Of a DNA stretch of 64,000 nucleotides, positions 46,455 through 55,860 are shown in pieces. How positions within the stretch are numbered: the stretch's first letter is position 1; the number at the start of each line of letters is the position of its first letter. A program made the position numbers and the translations under genes. Origin of the DNA: Mucilaginibacter rigui (GTDB taxonomy: Bacteria > Bacteroidota > Bacteroidia > Sphingobacteriales > Sphingobacteriaceae); the NCBI RefSeq assembly GCF_014773275.1, contig NZ_JACWMW010000002.1:1343280-1407279 (forward strand), given 5' to 3'. The notes under the pieces are model-generated. The model did not search any database. It was given only the letters and a program-made list of their open reading frames with translations, and was not told the DNA's origin.

Positions 46455-48125
46455 CTAATCCATCAACACGCCTATATAATAATTAAAGGTATCTACCTCT
46501 AAATTATCTTTAGTGGCCCCGGCAATGGTAAGCGGGGTAAAGCGCGTTTTTGGGGTAATGAACTGATACTCGCCGCCTTTTACACGTACCCTTACCGGCA
46601 TGTTAAAGTCCTTTACATCAGCTATCCATCTGCACATCAGTTTACCGTTAATGGTCATAAACTCAAGCGTTGGGATATTGGCATGTTTCAGGTATTGCTC
46701 AAACACCGGGCTAAAGTTTTTGCCGCTTTGCTCGTTGATGTAACCCACCACCTGGTCGTAGGTAACAGTTTGGTGGTAAAAGGTTTTGTTAAGCCCGCGT
46801 AGTATGCTGCGCCATTTCTCGTCATCATTAATAACGGTGCGGATCATGTTCAGCATATTGCCCCCTTTAGGGTACATATCACCCGACCCTTCTTTGTTCA
46901 CGTTGTAAGGTCCTACAATAGGGCCGTCGTTCTGGATGCCCAGGCGGCTGCCGTGTACGTATTCCTGCCCGGCCTGTTTGCCCCAGTTATCTTCCACAAA
47001 TAACGATTCGGTATAATTGGTAAAGCTCTCGTGGATCCACATATCGGCAAGGTCTTTACTGGTGATGTTGTTGCCAAACCACTCGTGCCCGCTCTCGTGT
47101 ACCACAATAAAATCCCATTTCAGCCCCCATCCGGTGCCGGATAGGTCGCGGCCCAGGTAGCCATTCTGGTAATGGTTGCCATAAGCCGTACCGCTTTGGT
47201 GTTCCATACCTAAGTGATGAGTTTCTACCAGTTTGTAGCCATCCTCATAAAAAGGGTAAGGGCCAAACCAGTGTTCAAAAGCTTTTAGCATAGGCTTGGC
47301 ATTGGCACCCCAGTGCTTTTTGGCTTTCTCCAGGTTGTAGCTAAGCGGCCAGAAATCCATAGTTAGCTTGCCTTTTTCGCCCTGGTAGGTATCGCTGTAA
47401 TGCGCATAATCGCCAATATTGGCTTCAATATCGTAATTGTTGATAGGGTTAGCCACAAACCAGTCGAAGCGGGTGTAGCCATCCTTCAGTTTGGTAACCT
47501 TACGCAGGCGGCCATTACTTACATCTTTTAAGCCGTTAGGCACACTGATGCTGATGAGGGCGCTATCCACTTCATCGGCCTGCTGGTCTTTGGTAGGCCA
47601 CCAAACGCTGGCCCCCATGCCCTGGCAGGCGGTTGATACCCATTTGTGCCCAAGCGAATCAACATTATACTCTACGCCGCCGTCCCATGGGGCGCGTTTG
47701 GCAATAGTTGGGTTGCCCGAATAATAAACGATAAACTCTTCCTTACTGCCGCTTTTAATGGTTTGCGGGAAGGTTACAAACACGGCGTTGAATTCGCGGG
47801 TGTAGGGTAACTCTTTGCCTTTATAAACTACTTTCTCCACTTTAAGGTTGGAGAAGAGGTCGAATTGCAGCTTGGTAAAATCCTGTGTGGCGGTGTACTT
47901 AAAAAGCACATTACCGCTAATGAATTTGTTATCGATATCAAACTTCACATCCAGGTGGTAGTAGTTGATATCATAACAGGTACGCAGCGGGGTGGTTAAT
48001 GATCCCCGCAGGCTATCGGCCCGGGTAAAGGTTTCCTTGTGGTTGCCAAGCTGAGCGTGGGCTTGTGTGGTATATAATCCCAAAACCAAGATCCAAAATA
48101 GGCGATTTATATATGTAAATTTCAT
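46455..48125 (-). CDS. M1-family metallopeptidase, secreted
   Basis: A 556-residue aminopeptidase-like protein with a signal peptide (about 1-24, TQAHA). The zinc site is H343-E-S-G-H347 with the third ligand E366 in MWIHESF. The substrate motif is GMEHQ (306-310), a variant of GAMEN common in these secreted relatives. The N-terminal beta-saddle is at 45-235. The large helical C-terminal domain of the classical enzymes is missing, so it is a short M1 form. It follows a secreted unknown protein by four bases on the same strand, suggesting an operon. Confidence 0.92.
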   Translation of the reverse strand: MKFTYINRLFWILVLGLYTTQAHAQLGNHKETFTRADSLRGSLTTPLRTCYDINYYHLDVKFDIDNKFISGNVLFKYTATQDFTKLQFDLFSNLKVEKVVYKGKELPYTREFNAVFVTFPQTIKSGSKEEFIVYYSGNPTIAKRAPWDGGVEYNVDSLGHKWVSTACQGMGASVWWPTKDQQADEVDSALISISVPNGLKDVSNGRLRKVTKLKDGYTRFDWFVANPINNYDIEANIGDYAHYSDTYQGEKGKLTMDFWPLSYNLEKAKKHWGANAKPMLKAFEHWFGPYPFYEDGYKLVETHHLGMEHQSGTAYGNHYQNGYLGRDLSGTGWGLKWDFIVVHESGHEWFGNNITSKDLADMWIHESFTNYTESLFVEDNWGKQAGQEYVHGSRLGIQNDGPIVGPYNVNKEGSGDMYPKGGNMLNMIRTVINDDEKWRSILRGLNKTFYHQTVTYDQVVGYINEQSGKNFSPVFEQYLKHANIPTLEFMTINGKLMCRWIADVKDFNMPVRVRVKGGEYQFITPKTRFTPLTIAGATKDNLEVDTFNYYIGVLMD

Positions 48126-48129
48126 TCGT

Positions 48130-48762
48130 TTAATGATTAATGTCTCCGTTTATTTTTTTCTTCCAAAGCGCGATCGCATGTGTTTTAAAGGCTGTTGAAC
48201 CGGTGTTAAAAGCATGATCAAACTTGTACCCGCCGCCAATTTTTTCAGTATCTGTAGCCTGTACTCTGTCTTCGCCTCTCATTGCGTATTTTTTATCGCC
48301 CTCATGCATAATTATTTTCATATTGGCAGGGCTCACATCGCCACGGCATGTGGTTATATACATTAGCCAGACTTCTGCTTTCCCATCTTTATTAAGATCT
48401 GTTATAGCAAATGTATCCGGTAAGAAATTTGCAGACACATCAACCGGGCAAGTATTTACAAAATCCTGCATCTGCCAGGTTAATGTATAATTATTACCGG
48501 TGATTTTATAATGATAAGCATATACAGCAGCATCTCGGTAGCCGCTGTTATCAGGTGGGTTTGGTGTATCCACAACTCCTGTTTCGGTAGTAATAACAAG
48601 GTGATTGCCATCTGCATCGATATAGCTTGCGGCATTAACAATGTGGCCCTTATATTTTACAGATTTGGGTATAGTGTTTTTATCAAGCTTAGTTACTTTT
48701 ATTTGAGAAAAAGCAAGTTGGGATGATAGCAGCAGTAATATAAACTGAAATATTATTTTCAT
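48130..48762 (-). CDS. Secreted protein of unknown function
   Basis: A 210-residue exported protein with signal peptide about 1-19 (LLSSQLAFS). A calcium-binding-like DLNKDGKAEVWLMY segment (about 122-135) and a GDVSPANMKIIMHEG stretch are visible. It resembles a small Bacteroidota family with the VTDLNxDGxAEIWLMY pattern, sometimes labelled as linked to surface polysaccharide; I cannot assign a function. It is the first gene of a two-gene unit with the M1 peptidase. Confidence 0.68.
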   Translation of the reverse strand: MKIIFQFILLLLSSQLAFSQIKVTKLDKNTIPKSVKYKGHIVNAASYIDADGNHLVITTETGVVDTPNPPDNSGYRDAAVYAYHYKITGNNYTLTWQMQDFVNTCPVDVSANFLPDTFAITDLNKDGKAEVWLMYITTCRGDVSPANMKIIMHEGDKKYAMRGEDRVQATDTEKIGGGYKFDHAFNTGSTAFKTHAIALWKKKINGDINH

Positions 48763-48775
48763 TATTATTAAAAGC

Positions 48776-48804
48776 TAAATGGGTTAGGAAACCTAACCCA
48801 TTTA
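48776..48804 (-). terminator. Terminator of the CocE/NonD hydrolase gene
   Basis: A 13-base perfect stem (48776-48788 with 48792-48804) around AAA. Read on the minus strand it is followed by CTTTTAATAATAA. It lies just after the hydrolase stop. Confidence 0.75.
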
Positions 48805-48826
48805 ATTAATCGGTTAACCGAACTCC

Positions 48827-50692
48827 TTACTTCAATACCTCTACATCAATAAAGCTATCGTTAAACACGGTGTGTGTAGCTTTTTGGTAATCGCTTTCGT
48901 TGGCTTTGTAAGGGTTCTCGACAAATTTTTGCGGGTTACGCGCATACAGCGGGAACGATGTGCTTTGTACCTGTATCATAATGCGGTGGCCTTTTTTAAA
49001 GGTGTGCAATACATCCTGCAGGTGGAAGTTCACATCTGTTTTTTGGTTTGCAACCATCGGTACAGCCTTCTCAAAACCATCGCGGAAACGTGCCGGCATG
49101 ATCTCTGAACGTACCATTTGCTGGTAATTGCTCAGGATGATGTTTTTGTTTGGCATGTACGCGTTGTTCTGCTCATCCGGAGGGTAAACATCAATCAGTT
49201 TCACTATCCAATCGGCATCGGTACCAGTAGTTGCTACCTTAAGGTTGGCCATAATTTCGCCGCCCAGGGTAACATCATCAGCTAAAACATCGGTTTGGTA
49301 AACCAGCACATCGGTACGGCGGCCGGCAAAACGCTGGTCCTCGCTCATGTAATTGTGCGGGGTAAAGCCCATAGTAGTGGTGTTATCCTCGGTGTAAGGA
49401 ACGGGTTTCATTGGGTCGCTTAAAAAGCTGGTGCTGCCTGTTGCGGCTGGTGCAGCATCGGCCAGTTTACCATCATTATTTAAATAAAACTTAACATGTG
49501 TTGCCGCTGCAGATGGCCATTTATCAAATGTTTGCCATTCTTTTTTACCGGTGTTGTACATATAAGCTTCAGGCAGGCCCGAGTTTTTATCGCCGTTACC
49601 TTTCAGGAAATGGTTAAAGAATTTTTGCTCGATGCTTTTTTGATAGAATGTTGCAATGCTATCGCCAAAGTAAACGTTGCTGTGCATGGTGTGCCCGGTC
49701 TCGCGCGACCATCTACCATGCCCAAATGGACCCATTACAATAGTGTTATAAGCGTTAGGGTCTTTTTTCTCAATAGTTTTATAGATAGCCAGCGGGCCTG
49801 TTAAATCTTCGGCATCAAACCAGCCGCCTACCAGCATCACCGCTGGTTTTACTTTGTTGTAGTGTTTTAGCAGGCCGCGTTTTTGCCAAAATTCATCGTA
49901 GTTAGGGTGGTTGATGGTTTCCTGCCAAAAAAAGTTGTCTTTATAGTATTTGTCGGCGTTTTTAAGCGGGCCAAGGTCAAGTAAAAACTGGTAGCCATCG
50001 CGGGTGCCGGCGTTAAACATTTGGTTTGCGTACCATGCTTTGGTTGTAGTATCTGTTTTTTGAACGCCAAATACCGGGAAGGTAAAAAAGTAGCTTTCTA
50101 TGAAAGCACCGTTGTGGTGAAAGTCGTCAAAAAAGAAATCAGAGATAGGTGCCTGCGGCGATGAAGCCTTTAAAGCAGGGTGGTTTGATAAGATACCTGC
50201 TGCAGTATAAAAACCCGGATAACTGATACCCCATTGGCCTACTTTACCGTTGTTGCCGGTAGCGTTTTTGATCAGCCAGTCGATGGTGTCGTAAGTATCG
50301 GAGCCTTCATCAATATCGGCTTTGCTTTTTTTATTGTCAATAACCGGGGTCATGTTGGTCCAGGTGCCTTCGCTTTTATAGCGGCCGCGTACATCCTGGT
50401 ACACAAAAATGTAACCTTCATGCATCATGTATTTTGAGGGGCCTAATTGGCCGGGGTATTTTGTTTCGCCATAAGGTGCAATGCTGTAGCAGGTACGTTG
50501 CATCATTATGGGGTATTTGTTGGTTTTTGATGCATCGTTTGGCGTGTAAATAGAGGTAAAGAGTTTTACCCCATCGCGCATGGTGATGTACACATCTTTT
50601 TTGGTGTAGTGTTCTTTAACGTAGGCGCTTTGCGCAAACAATGTACTACAGGCCGCAGCCATTAGAAATAATAATGCGGAGAGTTTTTTCAT
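48827..50692 (-). CDS. CocE/NonD-family (peptidase S15) hydrolase, secreted
   Basis: A 621-residue alpha/beta hydrolase with a signal peptide (about 1-20, STLFA). The nucleophile is S157 in GQWGISYPGFY; DVRGRYKSEGTW precedes it. The acid and base lie in the GGWFDAEDL and GPFGHGRWS segments. A C-terminal jelly-roll domain (about 390-621) completes the X-Pro dipeptidyl-peptidase/cocaine esterase layout. It is probably an acyl-ester or glutaryl-amide hydrolase acting in the periplasm or outside; natural substrate unknown. Monocistronic, with its own terminator. Confidence 0.9.
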   Translation of the reverse strand: MKKLSALLFLMAAACSTLFAQSAYVKEHYTKKDVYITMRDGVKLFTSIYTPNDASKTNKYPIMMQRTCYSIAPYGETKYPGQLGPSKYMMHEGYIFVYQDVRGRYKSEGTWTNMTPVIDNKKSKADIDEGSDTYDTIDWLIKNATGNNGKVGQWGISYPGFYTAAGILSNHPALKASSPQAPISDFFFDDFHHNGAFIESYFFTFPVFGVQKTDTTTKAWYANQMFNAGTRDGYQFLLDLGPLKNADKYYKDNFFWQETINHPNYDEFWQKRGLLKHYNKVKPAVMLVGGWFDAEDLTGPLAIYKTIEKKDPNAYNTIVMGPFGHGRWSRETGHTMHSNVYFGDSIATFYQKSIEQKFFNHFLKGNGDKNSGLPEAYMYNTGKKEWQTFDKWPSAAATHVKFYLNNDGKLADAAPAATGSTSFLSDPMKPVPYTEDNTTTMGFTPHNYMSEDQRFAGRRTDVLVYQTDVLADDVTLGGEIMANLKVATTGTDADWIVKLIDVYPPDEQNNAYMPNKNIILSNYQQMVRSEIMPARFRDGFEKAVPMVANQKTDVNFHLQDVLHTFKKGHRIMIQVQSTSFPLYARNPQKFVENPYKANESDYQKATHTVFNDSFIDVEVLK

Positions 50693-50852
50693 GATGTTGG
50701 TCAGTATTTTAGTGATGGCCTAATTTACTAAGTATATAGGTAATATACTAACGGGTGATAAAGGTGTTACAAAGGTTGTTTTAAGCCAGTTCTTAGTTAG
50801 GAAGTGTTTTGTGATTTATGAACGTTAGTCCGCTCATTGCCGCGGGGGGCTA

Positions 50853-50878
50853 CTTCTTTTGTCTTGAAACAAAAGAAG
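50853..50878. repeat. Hairpin at the left edge of the intergenic repeat block
   Basis: CTTCTTTTGT at 50853-50862 is perfectly complementary to ACAAAAGAAG at 50869-50878, with a 6-base CTTGAA loop. This motif resembles a high-copy intergenic repeat of Sphingobacteriaceae genomes, from memory only. Confidence 0.55.
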
Positions 50879-51154
50879 CAAAAACTCAAGTCAGCAAAAA
50901 GGCTTCTTTGCGCACATGGCCTTTGCCCTGCAAACCGTGCAGAACCACGGGCTGGAATCTTTTGCCCTGCTTCGCCCGCTCTTTCCCTCCGCTTCTGCAA
51001 AAGTTCCTATGCCCCCGCCGCCACGAGGCCAACATTGTTCTGCCCAATTTTGCCCAAAGCTGTTTTGCCTGACACGGAGCTGCGGAATAGAGTAATCAGG
51101 AAAATTCTATAAATCCCGGTTCAAAGATTCCTCGCGTTAGGGGGTGAAGCGGAT

Positions 51155-51177
51155 ACAGGCCTGTGGCTAAGGCCTGT
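51155..51177. repeat. G/C-rich hairpin in the intergenic block
   Basis: ACAGGCCT (51155-51162) pairs with AGGCCTGT (51170-51177) across a 7-base loop, and GATACAG/CTGTAT flanks extend the symmetry. It may be part of a structured transcript or of a miniature mobile repeat. Confidence 0.45.
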
Positions 51178-51283
51178 GCTGTATGAGCGGAAAACCCGGG
51201 CCGCAGGCAACGCCATAATTAGAGAATAGTTAATAGCGTTAGTTAAAAAAGGATTAAAACAACCATTTCAATAAAGCATTCCA

Positions 51284-51324
51284 CTCTAAACTCTAAACTC
51301 TAAACTCTAAACTCTAAACTCTAA
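51284..51324 (+). repeat. Tandem repeat of CTCTAAA
   Basis: Five complete and one partial copy of the 7-base unit CTCTAAA in perfect head-to-tail array, about 57 bases before the lpdA -7 box. Copy number could vary by slippage. Confidence 0.9.
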
Positions 51325-51380
51325 TGTCAACCCCTTAACATTTTAATTAATTACCTATTTATAAGCCTGTAAACATTCCT

Positions 51381-51388
51381 TAACTTTG
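51381..51388 (+). promoter_or_regulatory. -7 box of lpdA
   Basis: TAACTTTG matches TAnnTTTG and ends 19 bases before the ATG at 51408. No clear -33 element. Confidence 0.5.
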
Positions 51389-51407
51389 GCCACCAAAATA
51401 CACTACT

Positions 51408-52811
51408 ATGCAATATGATGTAATCGTTATAGGTTCTGGTCCGGGTGGTTATGTGGCGGCAATACGCTGCGCCCAGCTGGGTATGAAAACCGCAATTATT
51501 GAAAAATATAACACCCTTGGCGGTACCTGCCTTAACGTAGGTTGTATCCCTTCAAAAGCATTGCTTGATTCGTCAGAACATTACCATAACGCTGCGCACA
51601 CTTTCACTACACATGGTATTAAATTAGATAACCTGGGTATTGATTTTGGCCAGATGATAAAACGCAAACAGGAAGTTGTGGATGCCAATACCAGCGGTAT
51701 CACCTACCTGATGAAAAAGAACAAGATTGACGTACACACAGGTGTAGGGTCATTTAAAGATAAAAATACCATTATTGTTACTGCCGCAGATGGTAAAACT
51801 ACTGAGCTGACCACCGAAAAGGTGATCATAGCTACAGGTTCGAAACCATCAAGCCTGCCATTTTTGAAGATAGACAAGAAACGCATCATTACCTCAACCG
51901 AGGCTTTAACCTTAACCGAGATACCTAAGCACCTGATACTGATTGGTGGGGGTGTTATTGGTTTGGAGTTAGGTTCGGTTTACGCGCGTTTGGGCGCCAG
52001 GGTATCTGTAATTGAATATATGGACGGTATTATCCCAACCATGGATAAGGGCCTGGGCCGCGAGTTGCAGAAAGTATTGAAAAAACTGGGCATGGAGTTT
52101 TACCTGGGCCACAAGGTTACAGGCGCAACAGCCAAAGGCAAAGAGGTTACCGTTACGTTTGATAACCCTAAAGGCGAAAAGCAGGAACTTAAAGGCGATT
52201 ATTGCATGGTAGCTGTGGGGCGTGTAGCTTATACCGACGGACTTGGCCTTGATAAAATCGGCATCACCGTTGAAGAGCGTGGCCGTAAAATTACGGTTGA
52301 CGAGCACCTGGAAACCAGCGTTAAAGGCGTTTATGCAATTGGTGATGTAATAAAAGGCGCCATGCTTGCCCACAAGGCAGAGGATGAAGGTACTTTTGTT
52401 GCCGAGATTATTGCAGGCCAAAAACCGCACATTAACTATAACCTGATACCGGGAGTTGTTTATACCTGGCCTGAAGTTGCCGCTGTTGGTTATACCGAAG
52501 AGCAATTGAAAGAGGCAGGTACAAAATATAAGGTGGGGTCGTTCCCGTTCAAAGCCAGCGGCCGTGCCCGTGCAAGCGGCGACCTTGATGGTTTTGTGAA
52601 GGTTTTAGCTGATGCTACTACCGATGAGATTTTAGGTGTACACATGATAGGCCCGCGCGCTGCCGATATGATAGCGGAAGCGGTTATCGCGATGGAGTTC
52701 CGCGCCAGTGCAGAGGACGTAACCCGTGCCAGCCACGCCCACCCAACCTACACCGAAGCCATGCGCGAAGCCTGCCTGGCAGCAACCGAGAACAGGGCGA
52801 TACATATTTAA
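51408..52811 (+). CDS. lpdA: Dihydrolipoyl dehydrogenase (E3)
   Basis: A 467-residue flavoprotein disulfide reductase that reoxidises lipoamide in 2-oxoacid dehydrogenase complexes. The FAD motif GSGPGGYVAA is at 9-18. The redox pair is C41 and C46 in GGTCLNVGCIPSK. The NAD motif is GGGVIGLELGSVYARLG. The FAD-binding YAIGDV and the C-terminal dimer motif with catalytic H in ASHAHPTYTEA are present. Length is standard. It stands alone, so the E1/E2 partners are elsewhere. Confidence 0.96.
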   Translation: MQYDVIVIGSGPGGYVAAIRCAQLGMKTAIIEKYNTLGGTCLNVGCIPSKALLDSSEHYHNAAHTFTTHGIKLDNLGIDFGQMIKRKQEVVDANTSGITYLMKKNKIDVHTGVGSFKDKNTIIVTAADGKTTELTTEKVIIATGSKPSSLPFLKIDKKRIITSTEALTLTEIPKHLILIGGGVIGLELGSVYARLGARVSVIEYMDGIIPTMDKGLGRELQKVLKKLGMEFYLGHKVTGATAKGKEVTVTFDNPKGEKQELKGDYCMVAVGRVAYTDGLGLDKIGITVEERGRKITVDEHLETSVKGVYAIGDVIKGAMLAHKAEDEGTFVAEIIAGQKPHINYNLIPGVVYTWPEVAAVGYTEEQLKEAGTKYKVGSFPFKASGRARASGDLDGFVKVLADATTDEILGVHMIGPRAADMIAEAVIAMEFRASAEDVTRASHAHPTYTEAMREACLAATENRAIHI

Positions 52812-52828
52812 GAATTTAAATGCCACAT

Positions 52829-52869
52829 AAAAAGGGTGCACCTGAACAGGCGCACCCTTTTCTTTTTTT
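52829..52869. terminator. Terminator between lpdA and the convergent ABC permease gene
   Basis: AAAAGGGTGC at 52830-52839 pairs with GCACCCTTTT at 52852-52861, and CCTG/CAGG extends the stem after one mismatch. A T run follows on the plus strand, and an A/T-rich flank on the minus side may make it bidirectional. Confidence 0.85.
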
Positions 52870-52884
52870 AGCAACAGTATAAGG

Positions 52885-55248
52885 TTATTCGGTTTTAATG
52901 CTTTTTATAGGGTTGGCCATAGCCGCCCTGGCAGCCTGGAAGCTTACAGTAACAAGAGCTATAGCCACGGCTACTATGCCCGAGTATAAAAATATGGTCC
53001 AGCTGATTTGAATGCGGTAATTAAAATCCTGCAGCCATTTGTTCATGAACCACCAGCCGATAGGTGCCGCTATGGCGACTGATACCAGCACCAGCATAAC
53101 AAAATCGCGCGTGAGCAATTGCATCAGGTTTACAATGCCTGCACCCAATACTTTGCGTATACCAATCTCTTTGGCACGGTTCTCGGCCATGTAAGCCGCA
53201 AGCCCGAACAAGCCAAGGCACGATATTAAAATTGTAAGCGCTGAAAAAGTAAAAGCTATTTTGCCGGTTCGCTGCTCGTTTTTAAATTTTTCGGCGTAGG
53301 CCTGGTCTACAAAATGGTATTGGAACGGATAAGCGGGGTTATATTTTTTGAAGATGGCTTCGGCTGCTTTCAGGCCTGAAGATGTTGATTGATTAGGATT
53401 AAGCCTGAAGGTAAGCGCATTGTAATACCAATTTTTCGATCCGAATATTAACATGGGGTTAACTGCCTGAGAAGGAGAACCAATGATAAAGTTTTTGATA
53501 ACGCCTACAATTTTTAGTCGGTTGTCGCCAAGCGAAATGATTTGGCCTATCGGGTCTTTAAAGCCCATTGCTTGTACTGACGATTCATTAATAATTACTG
53601 CGGCTGAGTCTGAAGGGAATTTATTGAAATCGATATCCCGCCCGGCCAAAAGTTTAAAGCCAAATGTTTTTACAAAATCTCCGTCTGTTGCAAACCTGCT
53701 GAAGCTTACGTTTTTATGGTTAGCGTCCATATTGCCCCAGTTAAGGCCAGAAGTTGAACTGCCGTCAATTGTTACAGGCATACTCGTTTTACTTACTGCT
53801 GCTGCTACGCCACTGCTTAACAGCTCATTTTTAATAACATCAAAATTTTTGCCTATAGAGCCATTTATCGGGTGTTCTACAAGGTTATTTCTTACATATC
53901 CGTTATCTCGGCTCTGTACATAGTTGATCTGCTGGTATATAATAATAGTAGCAATAATGAGCACAATAGCTACAGTAAACTGTGTTACTACCAACACCTT
54001 ACGCGGACTAAATACCCGTGCCTTGCTTTTAAACAAACCCTTAAGCACCTTTACCGGCCTAAATGCTGACAGGTAAAACGCAGGATAGCTACCCGCAAGC
54101 AAACCCGTGAAAAGAATAAAGCCAAAGCCCGCCAACCATAAGTAAGGGTTTTTATAATTGATCAATAGTTTAACACCTGTTAATTCATGAAACGCTGGCA
54201 GCGTTAATTGTACCAATACAATAGCAAATACCCCCGCAATACAGGTAATGAGGACAGACTCTGTTAAAAACTGTTTGATGATAGCAAAACGGTTAGCGCC
54301 CATTACTTTACGTACGCCAACTTCTTTGCCGCGTTTTTCGCTTTGGGCGGTACTCAGGTTCATGAAATTTATACAGGCTATCAATAATATCAATGCGGCT
54401 ATTGCGAATAACAGCCTAACGGTTTCTATAGCGCCGCCAACGGCTACACCATTCTCAAATTTTGAATTTAGATGCCATTTTTTTGCCGGGTGTAAGAATA
54501 TCCCAAAATGCAGAGCAGCGTCATGCTCTTTCAGCAAATTCTTTATTTTCTTATCAAATAACGCTGCATTTGCTCCGGGCTGCAACTGTACATATGTATT
54601 AAAGCTGGCATTACCCCAGCTATTGGCCTCAGATGTGCCGATCATCGGTTCTAATGATACCAAATAATCAAACTGGAACTGAGTGTTGGCAGGCGGATCA
54701 CTGATAACGCCGGTTACCTTGTAATTTTCTTTATCATTTAGCCGCAATACCTTATCTGTAGGGTTTTCGGTGCCAAATATGCGTTTAGCCAGGCTAACGG
54801 TAAGCACAATACCTTTAGGGTCATCAAGCGCACGCTCGTTGCCATTTACCATTGGGAAACTGAACATGCTTAAAAACTGTGGGTCAACGTCGAGCCCCGT
54901 GGCAATGATGCTTTTCCCCTTGTAATTAAAAAGCCGTTCATTTGGCCAATATACACGGGCTGCAGCTTTCACTTCAGGGAATTTTTGTTTTAATTCCGGG
55001 GCAATGGGTGCCGAAGTAATATCCCACGTATAAACATTATTGCCGGCATCCTTATCAGACCGGTTCCAAACCTTGTACAGATCATCAGCATTTTTATGGA
55101 ACCGGTCAAAACTTAGTTCGTTTTGTATCCACGTAAATATCAATATAGCGCCGCACATGCCAGTAGCAAGGCCTGTGATGTTGATCATAGAAAAGCCTTT
55201 GTTTTTCCATAAATTGCGCCAGGCTATTTTAAAGTAGTTTTTAATCAT
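52885..55248 (-). CDS. ABC3-type transporter permease (FtsX/MacB-like, duplicated)
   Basis: A 787-residue protein with the layout TM - MacB_PCD periplasmic domain - three TMs - TM - second periplasmic domain - three TMs. The first helix is at about 22-42 after the typical YFKIAWRNLWKNKGFS start. FtsX blocks are near 285-410 and 670-787, both with a GKEVGVRKVMGA / AKEIGIRKVLGA motif. The ATPase partner is not adjacent, as is common for this multi-copy Bacteroidota family. The role is likely lipoprotein or peptide efflux or signalling, not substrate import. Confidence 0.9.
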   Translation of the reverse strand: MIKNYFKIAWRNLWKNKGFSMINITGLATGMCGAILIFTWIQNELSFDRFHKNADDLYKVWNRSDKDAGNNVYTWDITSAPIAPELKQKFPEVKAAARVYWPNERLFNYKGKSIIATGLDVDPQFLSMFSFPMVNGNERALDDPKGIVLTVSLAKRIFGTENPTDKVLRLNDKENYKVTGVISDPPANTQFQFDYLVSLEPMIGTSEANSWGNASFNTYVQLQPGANAALFDKKIKNLLKEHDAALHFGIFLHPAKKWHLNSKFENGVAVGGAIETVRLLFAIAALILLIACINFMNLSTAQSEKRGKEVGVRKVMGANRFAIIKQFLTESVLITCIAGVFAIVLVQLTLPAFHELTGVKLLINYKNPYLWLAGFGFILFTGLLAGSYPAFYLSAFRPVKVLKGLFKSKARVFSPRKVLVVTQFTVAIVLIIATIIIYQQINYVQSRDNGYVRNNLVEHPINGSIGKNFDVIKNELLSSGVAAAVSKTSMPVTIDGSSTSGLNWGNMDANHKNVSFSRFATDGDFVKTFGFKLLAGRDIDFNKFPSDSAAVIINESSVQAMGFKDPIGQIISLGDNRLKIVGVIKNFIIGSPSQAVNPMLIFGSKNWYYNALTFRLNPNQSTSSGLKAAEAIFKKYNPAYPFQYHFVDQAYAEKFKNEQRTGKIAFTFSALTILISCLGLFGLAAYMAENRAKEIGIRKVLGAGIVNLMQLLTRDFVMLVLVSVAIAAPIGWWFMNKWLQDFNYRIQISWTIFLYSGIVAVAIALVTVSFQAARAAMANPIKSIKTE

Positions 55249-55416
55249 AACGGTTAATATGTACTAATTGTAATAAACCTTGTGCCATTATTTTATAGTG
55301 CTTATAATGAGGTTTTTATGTATGTTTTGTTTGATTTAAGCGTTCGGAATCGGACAATTAACGTACGGCTATATTACAATTATAAAACCGCTCATTAATT
55401 TAAAAGTTAACTAATA

Positions 55417-55857
55417 ATGCAAGCGTTAATTAATATAGGTATAATAACAGGTACCATAGCAGTAATGGAGTTACTCTCCTGGGCTATGCATAAGTATTTG
55501 TTCCATGGGCCGCTGTGGTTTATCCACAAAACGCACCATCAGCAACGCCATGGCTGGTTCGAACTGAACGACCTGTTCAGTATCGGTTTTGCTGCTTTAG
55601 CTTTATGGCTGATGTGGGCCGGGCATATCACTTTAGATTACCGCTTTTGGATAGGCACCGGCATCAGTACCTACGGCACCATCTATTTCATCTTCCACGA
55701 TTGGTTTATCCACAACCGCTTTAAGGCTTTCAGAAGCAATAACAGATACCTGATGGCCATCCGCAGGGCGCATAAGATCCATCATAAATCAACCGAGAAA
55801 AATCCGTCGGAAGAGTTTGGATTATTGGTGGTGGGGAAGAAGTGGTTTAAGGGGTAG
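55417..55857 (+). CDS. crtZ: Beta-carotene hydroxylase (fatty acid hydroxylase superfamily)
   Basis: A 146-residue di-iron membrane hydroxylase. The four histidine clusters are HKYLFH (27-32), HKTHH (40-44), HDWFIH and HKIHHK. Three to four hydrophobic helices surround them. It adds 3-hydroxyl groups to beta-ionone rings, giving zeaxanthin. The other carotenoid genes are at 59949-63860. Its last codons are copied twice downstream in degenerate form, and the next gene's stop is one base away. Confidence 0.9.
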   Translation: MQALINIGIITGTIAVMELLSWAMHKYLFHGPLWFIHKTHHQQRHGWFELNDLFSIGFAALALWLMWAGHITLDYRFWIGTGISTYGTIYFIFHDWFIHNRFKAFRSNNRYLMAIRRAHKIHHKSTEKNPSEEFGLLVVGKKWFKG

Positions 55858-55860
55858 GCT
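55782..55860 (+). repeat. crtZ-tail repeat copy 1 (intact, within crtZ)
   Basis: The last ~25 codons of crtZ, ending VVGKKWFKG. This is the intact copy of a sequence that recurs at 56468 and 57225. Similarity to copy 3 continues past the stop codon (AAGGGG then AGGCT). Confidence 0.8.

Larger units (their letters stand above)
50693..51407. other. 715-base gene-free region with structured and repetitive DNA
   Basis: No credible gene is visible; short open frames at 50818-51112 have unlikely proline/cysteine-rich products. The region holds a 10-base hairpin at 50853-50878, a G/C-rich block to about 51220 with further dyads, a 7-base tandem repeat at 51284-51324 and the lpdA promoter box. The G/C-rich block contrasts with its AT-rich edges and looks like an inserted dispersed repeat. 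Confidence 0.6.

Noticed and set aside
50818..51112. Open frames of about 84-91 codons on the plus strand, and one on the minus strand
   Set aside because: They lie in the G/C-rich repeat block, overlap each other in several frames and code for cysteine/proline-rich products unlike real genes.
51284..51324. CRISPR-like array
   Set aside because: The unit is only seven bases with no spacers, and no cas gene is present.
51969..52505. 178-codon minus-strand frame inside lpdA
   Set aside because: The sense strand is a full dihydrolipoyl dehydrogenase, and the antisense product has no recognisable features.
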